NCBI GenBank assembly: GCA_039026555.1
Contig: JBCCMB010000050.1
Coordinates: 1 to 17,842, forward strand
DNA: 17,842 nt
Reading direction: 5' to 3'
Source of the DNA: JBCCMB01 sp039026555
GTDB lineage: Bacteria; Pseudomonadota; Alphaproteobacteria; Caulobacterales; Hyphomonadaceae
In this document: piece by piece, positions 7,061 to 14,479 of the stretch
Layout: every line of letters starts with the position of its first letter
Numbering within the stretch: the first letter of the stretch is position 1
Position numbers and translations under genes: made by a program
The notes under the pieces: model-generated
What the model was told of the DNA's origin: nothing
Database searches by the model: none
Seen by the model: only the letters and a program-made list of their open reading frames with translations

Positions 7061-8464
7061 TTAGGCTTTCGTTTTGAGAGTCACGATCTCTTCGGCCATG
7101 GTCGGATGCACGGCGCAGGTTTCGTCAAATTGCTGTTTGGTCACGCCCATCTTCACGGCGATCGCCAACATCTGAATCATTTCAGCCGCTTCGGGACCGA
7201 CAAGATGAACGCCAACCACGCGCTGGTCGTCCGGCTTTACGATAACTTTCATAAAGACGCGGACATCGCTGCCGCTGATCGCATTTCGCATCGGCCGGAA
7301 ATGGGTCTTGTAGACGTCTACATCACCGTATTTTTCGCGCGCCTCATGCTCGGCCAAGCCGACCGTCCCGACTTCCGGCTGGGTAAAAACCGCGGTGGCG
7401 ATGTCGGCGTGATCCATGGTTCGGGGCGACCCGCCAAACTCGGTATCGGCGAAGGCGTGCCCCTCGCGGATCGCAACCGGGGTAAGCTCCATTCGGCGGG
7501 TGACATCTCCCACCGCCCAAATAGATGGGATATTCGTGCGGGAATAGGCGTCGACGACGATCTCGCCATCTTCGCCAATCTCTACGCCCAATTTATCCAG
7601 TCCAAGACCTTCAATCGCCGGCACGCGTCCCACCGCCGCGAACACGTGATCAACCTCTAAAAGCTGGCCGTCTCGAAGCGCCACTTTGAGCGGATACTCA
7701 TCACCATCGACCTTCTCGATAGACCGCAAAACGGTGTTCGTGATCACCTCAATGCCGGCGTCTTTCAGGCCTTGATGTACAATGTCGCGAACATCCTCGT
7801 CGAACCCGCGCAACACTTTGTCTCGCCGATAGTTCAAGATGGTCTCAACGCCAAGGCCGGCGAAGACATGCGCGAACTCCACCGCGATGTAGCCGCCGCC
7901 GCTGATCATGATGCGCTTTGGCAATTCAGTGAGATCAAAAACCGTATCCGACGTGATGGCGTGCTCGACGCCAAAAAGCTCATTCGGGTTTTCAGATACG
8001 GTGGGCGACGAGTCGGGAACCCAGGGCGTGCCGCCGACCGCGATTAGTATTTTGTCCGCGGTCACCGTTTTGCCGGAGGATTTCAAAGAGATCGTGTTCG
8101 CGTCCAGCAATTCCGCCCGCTCTTCATAAACGGTGACGCCGGCGCCCACTTGGCCCTTCATGTAAAGCCCGGACAAACGCGTGACTTCGGCGCGAAGCTT
8201 GTCCATGAAGCTGGCGAACGCGAAATCGCCCTTTGTCAAATCCCAGCCGAATTCCTGCGCCTCTTTTATCTTGCTGGCGTAATCGGACGCGTAGACCATG
8301 AATTTCTTGGGCACGCAGCCGCGAATGACGCACGTGCCGCCCATGCGGTATTCTTCGGCCAAAGCGACCTTTGCGCCATGCCCCGCCGAAATGCGAGCGG
8401 CCCGGACGCCGCCCGACCCGCCGCCAATCACAAACAGGTCATAATCATAGGCGTGCTGAGACAT
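7061..8464 (-). CDS. gor: Glutathione reductase (NADPH)
   Basis: This 467-aa pyridine nucleotide-disulfide oxidoreductase recycles glutathione disulfide with NADPH. The FAD site is GGGSGGVRAAR at residues 14-24. The redox pair Cys45/Cys50 lies in GGTCVIRGCVPKK. The NADPH domain has GGGYIAVEFA, followed by an arginine-rich stretch (NYRRDKVLRGFD) consistent with NADPH preference over NADH. The FAD-binding IWAVGDVT comes next, and the dimer interface ends with HPTMAEE, giving the catalytic pair His453/Glu458. Length and motifs are those of alphaproteobacterial Gor rather than dihydrolipoamide dehydrogenase or mercuric reductase. The ribosome site is weak (GGAAT). Its place inside a run containing maleylpyruvate isomerase, which uses glutathione as cofactor, suggests it supports thiol supply during aromatic breakdown. 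Confidence 0.93.
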   Translation of the reverse strand: MSQHAYDYDLFVIGGGSGGVRAARISAGHGAKVALAEEYRMGGTCVIRGCVPKKFMVYASDYASKIKEAQEFGWDLTKGDFAFASFMDKLRAEVTRLSGLYMKGQVGAGVTVYEERAELLDANTISLKSSGKTVTADKILIAVGGTPWVPDSSPTVSENPNELFGVEHAITSDTVFDLTELPKRIMISGGGYIAVEFAHVFAGLGVETILNYRRDKVLRGFDEDVRDIVHQGLKDAGIEVITNTVLRSIEKVDGDEYPLKVALRDGQLLEVDHVFAAVGRVPAIEGLGLDKLGVEIGEDGEIVVDAYSRTNIPSIWAVGDVTRRMELTPVAIREGHAFADTEFGGSPRTMDHADIATAVFTQPEVGTVGLAEHEAREKYGDVDVYKTHFRPMRNAISGSDVRVFMKVIVKPDDQRVVGVHLVGPEAAEMIQMLAIAVKMGVTKQQFDETCAVHPTMAEEIVTLKTKA

Positions 8465-8486
8465 ATTCCGACTTTCGATTTTGGAT

Positions 8487-9632
8487 CTAGGTATTCGTGC
8501 GGCGACCGATGATCATCCGCATGATGTCCATCGTTCCGCCGCCGACCATCGGGAAATAGGAATCCCGCAGATACCTTTGAACAGGGTATTCGTTCATTAA
8601 GCCCCATCCGCCGTAAACATTGACGGCGTCATGGCAGACTTGGTGGCCTTTTTCGCCCGCAATTAGCTTAGCCATCGCAGCCTCCACGGTGATGTCCTCG
8701 CCACGGTCCGCCTTTTTGGCCGCGTGATAGGTGTACATGGCCGCCATTTCGACATTGGCGAACATGTTGACCAGTCGGAAATCAACCGCCTGGAATTTTG
8801 CGATCGGCTGGCCGAATTGCTCGCGTTCCTGGGCGTATTTCCGCGCCGAATCGTAAGCCGCTCTCGCATTGCCCACAGCAAGCGCGGCTGTGAAGATGCG
8901 GTCGACTGTGAGCGAACGATAGGCGTTTCGGAACCCATTTCCAGAATCGCTCGACAACATGTGATCGTCAGGAATGAACATGTTGTCGAATGACAAGGCG
9001 GCCGTGTCTGAAGCGCGGACCGACATTTTGTCGAGCTTATTGCTGACCGTGAAGCCTTCTGTATTTGTATCGACGACAAACAGCTCTAGGGCTTTCGCGC
9101 CCATCGACAGATCCGTTGAGGCGACGACGGTGATAAAGTCGGCCACTGTCCCGTTAGATGTGAACATCTTGGACCCGTTGATCAGCCAACCGCCATCCAC
9201 CTTGGTGGCTTTCGTGCGAACGGAGGCCGCGTCGGATCCTGCATTAGGCTCTGAAATGGCGAAGGCGCAGATTTTTTCGCCGCGCAAGGCTGGCGCAAAA
9301 TACTCTTCACGTAGCCTGTCATTACCCCACTCATAGATGGTGTGGGTCGCGGTTGAACCCTGCATGCAGATCCAAGACGCAAAGCCTAAAGATCCACGCG
9401 CTAATTCTTCGCAGAGGATCGCAAAGCAGAGATTTGGGTTTTCCAGCCCCGAACCGCCGGCGCTTTCGGGATACATGGTTCCGACATAGCCAAGCTCGCC
9501 GAGCTCTTTTGCGAACTCGCGCGGAAAATCGCCATGCTCGTCGATCTCTTCTGCAGCGGGTAAAAGGCGTTCATCCACCCAGCGAGCGATATAGCTGCGG
9601 AATTCTTCAGCTTCTTCAATATCAGTCTGCAT
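8487..9632 (-). CDS. Acyl-CoA dehydrogenase with atypical catalytic base
   Basis: This 381-aa FAD acyl-CoA dehydrogenase has FAISEPNAGSDAAS (flavin loop, about residues 124-137), REQFGQPIAKFQ, and VYGGWGLMNEYPVQRYLRD near 340-357, all standard. Two active-site positions are unusual. The segment that normally reads EGTNEI is GGTMDI (365-370), so the classical catalytic Glu is Gly. Many relatives with GGT carry the base on the earlier helix as a Glu-Arg pair (isovaleryl-CoA dehydrogenase position), but here that site reads LTVDRIF with Asp244. Asp may be the base, or the enzyme may have another role. The ATG has AGGAAGG 7 nt upstream. It sits between a crotonase and glutathione reductase in the gentisate/BKACE run. 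The probable task is introducing a 2,3-double bond into the side chain of a CoA ester; the substrate is unknown. Confidence 0.9.
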   Translation of the reverse strand: MQTDIEEAEEFRSYIARWVDERLLPAAEEIDEHGDFPREFAKELGELGYVGTMYPESAGGSGLENPNLCFAILCEELARGSLGFASWICMQGSTATHTIYEWGNDRLREEYFAPALRGEKICAFAISEPNAGSDAASVRTKATKVDGGWLINGSKMFTSNGTVADFITVVASTDLSMGAKALELFVVDTNTEGFTVSNKLDKMSVRASDTAALSFDNMFIPDDHMLSSDSGNGFRNAYRSLTVDRIFTAALAVGNARAAYDSARKYAQEREQFGQPIAKFQAVDFRLVNMFANVEMAAMYTYHAAKKADRGEDITVEAAMAKLIAGEKGHQVCHDAVNVYGGWGLMNEYPVQRYLRDSYFPMVGGGTMDIMRMIIGRRTNT

Positions 9633-9651
9633 TTCAGCCTTCCTCTCAAAT

Positions 9652-9663
9652 CGATCGCGATCG
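9652..9663. repeat. 12-bp palindrome between two operon genes
   Basis: CGATCGCGATCG is a perfect palindrome in the 39-base gap between the crotonase stop and the acyl-CoA dehydrogenase start. It may be a small RNA hairpin or simply the GATC-rich sequence common in this window. No T-tract follows it. Confidence 0.3.
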
Positions 9664-9671
9664 TGTAAAAC

Positions 9672-10481
9672 TTATTGCGCTTTTTGCACCTTGTTCATCT
9701 TAAACTCGAGGAATTCTCTCAAGCGCTTCTTCGCTTCCTCGTCGTTCTGCGCAATGCCGGCCATCAAAAGCTCCGTAAATAGACCGGTGTTCGGATCGCT
9801 TTCCACGATCCGCGGCAGCGCTTGAATAATGCCGTAATTCGACGTCCGCGAATTCTTCGAAAGACGCTCCGCCAATTCCACAGCCTTATCGAGGCCTTCG
9901 CCGTCCTCAACCAAATACTGGGTCATTTTCAAATGACCGTAGGCGTCTTCAGCGGAGTAGACGCGGCCTGTGAGCATCATGTCCATCACTGCCGCCGTGC
10001 CGATCAAACGCGGCAAACGCATAGACCCGCCAGATCCCAAGAAGATGCCGCGCGTGCCCTCCGGCAGGGCGAAGAACGCCGATTTCTCCGCGATACGGAT
10101 ATGGGTGGAAACGGCGATCTCCAGCCCACCGCCGACAACGGCGCCGTGAAGCACGGAAATCACCGGGACGCGGCAATATTGAATGTCGTTGTTTAGCCCC
10201 TGGCCGATCACCGAGTTTTCCATGCCCTCGAACAAGCTGGCTTCCTGAAGCTCGTTGAGGTCCAACCCGGCGCAAAAATGATCGCCCGAACCCCGCACAA
10301 CGATCGCCAACACATCATCGGGGACGTTTGTGAAGAAGGCGCGCATGCCCAGCACCAATTCATCACTCAGCGCATTTCGCTTCTCGGGACGATTGAGGCT
10401 CATAATCGCAATAGGTCCGCGCCGCTCCACGGCGACGCAATCGGGCAGCGGAACCGGCCAGTCGGATGTGGTGTCGCTCAT
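9672..10481 (-). CDS. Enoyl-CoA hydratase (crotonase) coupled to 3-hydroxyacyl dehydrogenase
   Basis: This 269-aa crotonase carries FCAGLDL (first oxyanion-hole strand), GAVVGGGLEIAVSTHIR with Glu121, and FFALPEGTRGIFLGSGGS with Glu141. The two hydratase glutamates are therefore present and water addition across an enoyl-CoA double bond is expected. The C-terminus ends in a basic LEFKMNKVQKAQ tail. The start at 10481 is fixed by GGGAGG 9 nt upstream and by its ATGA overlap with the stop of the preceding dehydrogenase; the frame is open another 195 bases upstream, but only as low-complexity Arg-rich sequence. The coupling implies equal expression with the dehydrogenase, which would oxidise the 3-hydroxy product. 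Related proteins are sometimes annotated as isomerases, so the exact reaction is not certain. Confidence 0.9.
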   Translation of the reverse strand: MSDTTSDWPVPLPDCVAVERRGPIAIMSLNRPEKRNALSDELVLGMRAFFTNVPDDVLAIVVRGSGDHFCAGLDLNELQEASLFEGMENSVIGQGLNNDIQYCRVPVISVLHGAVVGGGLEIAVSTHIRIAEKSAFFALPEGTRGIFLGSGGSMRLPRLIGTAAVMDMMLTGRVYSAEDAYGHLKMTQYLVEDGEGLDKAVELAERLSKNSRTSNYGIIQALPRIVESDPNTGLFTELLMAGIAQNDEEAKKRLREFLEFKMNKVQKAQ

Positions 10482-11458
10482 GTGTCTTGTCCTCCCATGT
10501 TTTCTGGTCGCTGCGCGTCGGCGTCGGACTGCAGGCGTAGTAGATTGACTAATTGTCGGTCGCGCCATGCGACCCATTCGCTGAATTCGGCGCCGGCGGC
10601 GTATTGCTCGGCTGCGTCGACCAATTGCGCTTTGATCTCGTCGGTGAGCTTGTAGTCTTCCTCCGTCGCCCACCATTTTTGCATGGCGGGGCCGGCATGG
10701 TCCAAAATCCCTTTCATCCCGCCTGGGCCGCCTGCCATTGCGAGTGTTTGCAGCCCGCCCTGGAACACCCAGCGCGGGGCTAATCCAAACCGCACCGCAT
10801 CATCGATATCTTGGGGCGTGGCGACGCCGTCAGCCAAACATCTGATGGCTTCGCGGACCAACGCAAATTGTAGACGGTTGACCATGTGGCCGGGGCGCTC
10901 GCCGGACACCACAATGGGTTCTTTTCCGATAAAACGCGCCAGCGCCAAAGTCCGATCGACCGTGTCTTGCGATGTCTGTTGTCCGGGCGCGATTTCAACG
11001 AGCGGGATAAGATGCGACGGGTTAAACGGATGCATTACAATGACCCGTTCGGGATGCTGACATACCGATTGCAGCTCAGTCGCCGCGATACCGCCGGCGC
11101 TTGACAAGATGAGCGCATCGTTCGCCGCAGCCCCGTCGATCTGCGTCATAACGTTGTGCTTAAGCTCTAAATTCTCCGGAACGTTTTCGATGATGATGTC
11201 CGCGCCGGTCACAGCTTCTACGATAGTGTCGCAAACCGTCATCTTTTCAAATGGCGGCTCCGGATCCGAGGCGATTCCAAGCTCGATCAAGGACGGCCAA
11301 GATTGACCAATCAACATCCGCGATTGATCCGCGGCGCCGCCGCCTGGATCAAAGCCCTTAACGGCGACGCCCCGCGCGAGCAAAAGCGCCGCCCAGCCGG
11401 ATCCAACGGATCCGAGGCCGATCATCGCAACTGTTTCCACCGGCTTCGACGCCGTCAT
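10478..11458 (-). CDS. 3-hydroxyacyl dehydrogenase, L-carnitine dehydrogenase-like
   Basis: This NAD-dependent dehydrogenase of about 326 aa belongs to the 3-hydroxyacyl-CoA dehydrogenase superfamily. The N-terminal Rossmann site is GLGSVGSGWA (residues 14-23), with Asp38 ending the second strand, typical of NAD preference. The catalytic region has Ser120 (ILSSAGG), His143 in MHPFNPSHL and Glu155 in PLVE. The C-terminal domain begins near RPGHMVNRL and contains RWVFQGG. The single-domain layout, GSGW motif and WP near residue 54 recall L-carnitine 3-dehydrogenase and lambda-crystallin-type enzymes, which act on free 3-hydroxy acids rather than CoA esters. That fits the adjacent BKACE genes, whose substrates are free beta-keto acids. 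ATG 11458 is preferred over an in-frame GTG two codons upstream. It overlaps the next crotonase by ATGA. Substrate unknown. Confidence 0.88.
   Translation of the reverse strand: MTASKPVETVAMIGLGSVGSGWAALLLARGVAVKGFDPGGGAADQSRMLIGQSWPSLIELGIASDPEPPFEKMTVCDTIVEAVTGADIIIENVPENLELKHNVMTQIDGAAANDALILSSAGGIAATELQSVCQHPERVIVMHPFNPSHLIPLVEIAPGQQTSQDTVDRTLALARFIGKEPIVVSGERPGHMVNRLQFALVREAIRCLADGVATPQDIDDAVRFGLAPRWVFQGGLQTLAMAGGPGGMKGILDHAGPAMQKWWATEEDYKLTDEIKAQLVDAAEQYAAGAEFSEWVAWRDRQLVNLLRLQSDADAQRPENMGGQDT
10491..10496 (-). promoter_or_regulatory. Ribosome binding site fixing the crotonase start at 10481
   Basis: The minus strand reads GGGAGG 9 nt before the ATG at 10481, within the 3' end of the dehydrogenase gene. 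Together with the 4-base ATGA overlap it decides against the longer open frame beginning at 10676. Confidence 0.75.
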
Positions 11459-11514
11459 TCTCACACCCTCGGAACCGCCCTACCTGGTCCGCTAAGCTAA
11501 CGGACGGCCAGCTA

Positions 11515-12423
11515 TCAGCCTGCCGGCCGCGGCAGGCCGAGCATTTCACGCGCTTCTGCGGGCGACGCGGGCTCCAATCCCATGTCGCGCACCTGCCGAA
11601 CCAGTCTTTCCACCAATTGTAGATTGTTGGCCAGCACACCGCGCGAATAATAATAATTGTCTTCTAGACCGACGCGCACATGGCCGCCCGCCAAAATCGA
11701 GCCCATCGCTCCTGGAACTTGCGACGGACCGATGCCGCTTACCGTGAAGATCGAGCCATCCGGCAACTGATCAGCCATGGCGGACAGCGTCTTCAAACTA
11801 AACGGCATACCCGCCTGAATGTTCTTCGCACCGAGCACGAAATTGAAGATGTAAGGCGGTTCGTCCAAGCCTTCTTCAATCAGCCGGATGGGGTCGAGCA
11901 TGTGCGATACGCTAAAGCACTCCCATTCCGGCTTGATGCCACGCTCTTTCATCGCGACGGCGAGCTCGCGGCTGCGCTGTAGAGACGCGTTCATAAGAAC
12001 GGAATAATCGGTGCCGGGCAGATATGTGTTCGCTACAAAGGCGTCATGCGTGCAGATCTCAGCGCCCGCTTCAACGCCCTTTATGCGCTCTTCCCAGAGC
12101 ATTTCGACATCACCCGTGGGCTTGCCTCCAACCGAGATCGGCCCGACCATTTCTCCAGTAGGGCCGCCGCCCGTTGAGTTGTTGATGATAATGTCGCACT
12201 TCGCGCGAATACGCGTATTGATATCACGATAGATATCTGGATCGCAGGTTGCGCTATCGTCTTCGCGTCTCGCGTGCACCGCCACAACGCTGGCGCCCGC
12301 CTCGCAACACCGTGCGACGTCGTCGGCGATCTCTTGCGGCTGCGTCGGCAGATGCGGGTTTCCTTTTTTGTCGCCCACCCCGCCTGTCGGCGCGACAGTA
12401 ATGATTACTTTTCCCTCTGGCAT
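11515..12423 (-). CDS. BKACE-family beta-keto acid cleavage enzyme, copy 1
   Basis: This 302-aa DUF849/BKACE TIM-barrel protein belongs to a family that condenses a beta-keto acid with acetyl-CoA to give acetoacetate and a new acyl-CoA. The characterised member is Kce (3-keto-5-aminohexanoate cleavage enzyme). Conserved here are His50 (Kce His48), Ser83 in NNSTGGG (Ser82), and Arg250, Glu254 and Asp255 in HVRVGLEDN (Arg226, Glu230, Asp231). Two key positions differ: VVAVHAR has Ala48 where Kce has zinc-ligand His46, and TGGV has Val16 in place of substrate-binding Glu14. Relative to its neighbour copy it has insertions at about residues 94-103 and 130-142, regions expected to line the substrate pocket. 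The start has AAGGAGG 7 nt upstream. It lies 34 nt after the second copy and 56 nt before the dehydrogenase that could supply its keto substrate. Confidence 0.9.
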   Translation of the reverse strand: MPEGKVIITVAPTGGVGDKKGNPHLPTQPQEIADDVARCCEAGASVVAVHARREDDSATCDPDIYRDINTRIRAKCDIIINNSTGGGPTGEMVGPISVGGKPTGDVEMLWEERIKGVEAGAEICTHDAFVANTYLPGTDYSVLMNASLQRSRELAVAMKERGIKPEWECFSVSHMLDPIRLIEEGLDEPPYIFNFVLGAKNIQAGMPFSLKTLSAMADQLPDGSIFTVSGIGPSQVPGAMGSILAGGHVRVGLEDNYYYSRGVLANNLQLVERLVRQVRDMGLEPASPAEAREMLGLPRPAG

Positions 12424-12457
12424 TGTTTTGCCTCCTTATTCTTCCCATCCACCCGAT

Positions 12458-13357
12458 TTACGAAACCGCCGCCGGCGTTCGCGGCACGCCTAACATCTCG
12501 CGCGCTTCTGCGGGCGTCGCCGGCTCCAGACCCATATCGCGAACTTGGCGCACCAAACGCTCGACCAGTTTGACATTGGTCGCGAGCTCGCCCTTGGCGT
12601 AATACAAATTGTCTTCCAATCCGACGCGCACGTGTCCGCCGACAAGCAATGCGCCCATGGCGGCCGGCACTTGCGCGGGACCAATTCCGGACACCGTTAA
12701 AATCGAGTCTTTCGGCAATTCATCGACCATGGCGTTCAACACGCGCGGCGAAAACGGCATGGCCCCCTGAAAGCCTTTGTGTGCGCCGAGGACGAAATTG
12801 AAGATATAGGGCGGCTCGTCCAAGCCCTCTTCGATGAGCATGATCGGGTCCATCATGTGCGGGAGGTTGAAGCATTCCCACTCCGGCTTGATGCCCCGCT
12901 CTTTCATCATGATCGCCAATTGGCGGCTCTGCGACGTTGTCGTTTTCACCAACAAGCTCTTGTTGTTGAAATTGGCGACAATGGTGTGTGCGTCATGCGT
13001 GCAGATTTCGGCGCCGCCGTCGACGCCTTTAATCCGCTGTTCCCACGAGAGTTCCAGATCGCCATTTTCGGTTTCGCGAACCATCTCGCCGGTAACGCCG
13101 CCGCCGGTGGAATTGTTGATCACGACATCGCACTTCTCGCGAATACGCGTGTTGATGTCGCGATAAATTTCGGGATCGCACGTCGCCGTGTCGTCTTCGC
13201 GACGCGCATGCACGGCGACGACGCTTGCGCCGGCGTCCGCGCACCGCGCCACATCATCGGCGATTTCCTGCGGCTGCGTCGGCAAATGCGGGTTCATCTG
13301 CTTGTTCGCCATCCCGCCCGTTGGCGCAATGGTGATGATCACCTTGTTATCCGACAT
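12458..13357 (-). CDS. BKACE-family beta-keto acid cleavage enzyme, copy 2
   Basis: This 299-aa paralogue of the neighbouring BKACE gene is nearly identical to it in many blocks (for example PHLPTQPQEIADDVARC, KPEWECF and VERLVRQVRDMGLEPA). It has His50, Ser83 and the VRVGLEDN block with Arg244, Glu248 and Asp249. Like copy 1 it has Ala48 at the Kce His46 zinc-ligand site, and Met16 at the Glu14 site. The middle segment (about 93-145) is shorter and differently composed, with THDAHTIVANFNNKS against THDAFVANTYLPGTD in copy 1, so the two probably differ in substrate. AGGGAGG precedes the ATG by 6 nt. It follows the thioesterase gene by 40 nt. I infer either two successive cleavages or a two-subunit enzyme made of related chains; the sequence does not decide. 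Confidence 0.9.
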   Translation of the reverse strand: MSDNKVIITIAPTGGMANKQMNPHLPTQPQEIADDVARCADAGASVVAVHARREDDTATCDPEIYRDINTRIREKCDVVINNSTGGGVTGEMVRETENGDLELSWEQRIKGVDGGAEICTHDAHTIVANFNNKSLLVKTTTSQSRQLAIMMKERGIKPEWECFNLPHMMDPIMLIEEGLDEPPYIFNFVLGAHKGFQGAMPFSPRVLNAMVDELPKDSILTVSGIGPAQVPAAMGALLVGGHVRVGLEDNLYYAKGELATNVKLVERLVRQVRDMGLEPATPAEAREMLGVPRTPAAVS

Positions 13358-13397
13358 GTTCGCCCTCCCTTAGGTCGTTCTTATTCGTCGGCCGTCG

Positions 13398-13832
13398 TCA
13401 ATTAGCGCTGAAACTCGCAAGATGATCCCGCAGCAAAGCCGGATCGCCTGCGCGTATGCGTCCCTCTTGAAAGATGAAGAGCGCCCGATCCTCATAGCCC
13501 TCAAACGCAAGCCGCTCGCCGATCAAGCCCTGATAGATCACACGAAAGTCCCGAGGATTGTATTCGATCGCGCGGATCGCAACCACCAGATCGTCGCATT
13601 CCGCAACCGGCGACCGAAAATCGCAATGCGCGGACTTGAGGCCGATACCCCGGACGCCGAGCGCCTTGGACACAGCCGGATGCCCGTCAGCCTTTGCAAG
13701 CAAATATGCGTGAAAGGTTCGATCAAGCCACGCAAACATGTTGGGGTAAAAGACAATGCCCGCCGGATCGCAATCGCCGAAACTCACAGGGTAAGTCGCT
13801 TCAAAAATAGATGTGTCGGACGGCGCCGTCAT
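13398..13832 (-). CDS. 4-hydroxybenzoyl-CoA-thioesterase-type acyl-CoA thioesterase
   Basis: This 144-aa single hot-dog domain protein contains FGDCDPAGIVFYPNMF (residues 18-33), the 4-hydroxybenzoyl-CoA thioesterase signature, with Asp22 as the expected catalytic carboxylate and the following helix WLDRTFHAYL. The length is normal. Its ATG overlaps the stop of the maleylpyruvate isomerase gene by ATGA, so it is made together with the gentisate enzymes. An aromatic acyl-CoA such as gentisyl-CoA or a hydroxybenzoyl-CoA is a sensible substrate by context, since hydrolysis of gentisyl-CoA would feed the dioxygenase directly. An alternative is an aliphatic acyl-CoA made by the BKACE enzymes, by analogy with carnitine catabolism, where a thioesterase releases betaine from betainyl-CoA. 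Neither is proven. Confidence 0.87.
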   Translation of the reverse strand: MTAPSDTSIFEATYPVSFGDCDPAGIVFYPNMFAWLDRTFHAYLLAKADGHPAVSKALGVRGIGLKSAHCDFRSPVAECDDLVVAIRAIEYNPRDFRVIYQGLIGERLAFEGYEDRALFIFQEGRIRAGDPALLRDHLASFSAN

Positions 13833-14479
13833 GCTTCAGCGTCCGGCTGTTGGTCGGGCGCTGCGGCGGCGAAAGCCGGCAATTGCTGACAGGCGTTATG
13901 GATGCGCACTAAATTGGGCATGCCGGAAAGATCAACCTTAAACCTGTGCGCCGAGGCGATTTGCGGGACGAGACAGATGTCCGCCAAACCAGGGGTATCG
14001 CCAAAGCAATAAGCGCCGCCATGATCTGCGCGCGCCACAAGCGCTTCGCAAGCGGCGAGCCCATCGCCCAGCCAAGCTTGGCACCAGGCGTCAAGCGCGT
14101 CTTGGTCGGCGTCATATGTGTTTTTGAGATATTGAAGCACGCGCAAATTCTGCAACGGGTGAATGTCGCATGCGATGATCTGGGCGAAAGCGCGGACGCG
14201 CGCCTTGTCGTTTATATCGCTAGGAAGAAGCGCCGGCTCAGGATACTTCTCGTCCAACCATTCGATGATGGCGAGCGATTGGCCAATCGTGACCTCGTCG
14301 TCAATAAGCGTAGGCACCAAGCCTTGCGGGTTTGCATCGAGATATTCTGCGGTTTTGTGTTCCCCGCCATTGCGCCGCAAATGGATGGATGTGAACTCGT
14401 AGTCCATGTCCTTCAAATTGAAGGCGATCCGACATCGATAAGACGCTGAGCTACGGAAATACCCGTAAAATTGGATCAT
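13829..14479 (-). CDS. nagL: Maleylpyruvate isomerase (glutathione-dependent, zeta-class GST)
   Basis: This 216-aa zeta-class GST carries the active-site motif FRSSASYRCRIA (Ser10, Ser11, Arg15), cis-Pro56 in PQGLVPTL, glutathione-binding Gln67-Ser68 in GQSLAIIEWL, and CDIHPLQNLRVLQYL (about 104-118) with His107 and Asn111 near the substrate carboxylates. Maleylacetoacetate isomerases of tyrosine catabolism share all of these motifs. The assignment to maleylpyruvate (gentisate pathway) rests on tight coupling to gentisate dioxygenase and fumarylpyruvate hydrolase rather than to homogentisate genes. It isomerises the cis ring-cleavage product to fumarylpyruvate using glutathione as a catalytic cofactor. 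ATGA overlaps join it to both the upstream hydrolase and the downstream thioesterase gene. Confidence 0.92.
   Translation of the reverse strand: MIQFYGYFRSSASYRCRIAFNLKDMDYEFTSIHLRRNGGEHKTAEYLDANPQGLVPTLIDDEVTIGQSLAIIEWLDEKYPEPALLPSDINDKARVRAFAQIIACDIHPLQNLRVLQYLKNTYDADQDALDAWCQAWLGDGLAACEALVARADHGGAYCFGDTPGLADICLVPQIASAHRFKVDLSGMPNLVRIHNACQQLPAFAAAAPDQQPDAEA

Noticed and set aside
6716..7660. A 314-codon open frame on the plus strand
   Set aside because: It runs antisense to the crotonase and glutathione reductase genes, both of which have clear motifs on the minus strand. Its translation is compositionally odd and matches no family.
12779..13405. A 208-codon plus-strand open frame over BKACE copy 2
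   Set aside because: It is antisense to a well-supported gene. A similar shadow over copy 1 (11680-11982) shows that it arises from the duplicated coding sequence.
10478..13832. Carnitine catabolism operon (dehydrogenase, BKACE, thioesterase)
   Set aside because: The gene trio matches in type, but the BKACE is duplicated and active-site-variant, the thioesterase is fused by overlap to gentisate genes, and no betaine or carnitine transport or demethylation genes are present. I kept it only as an analogy.
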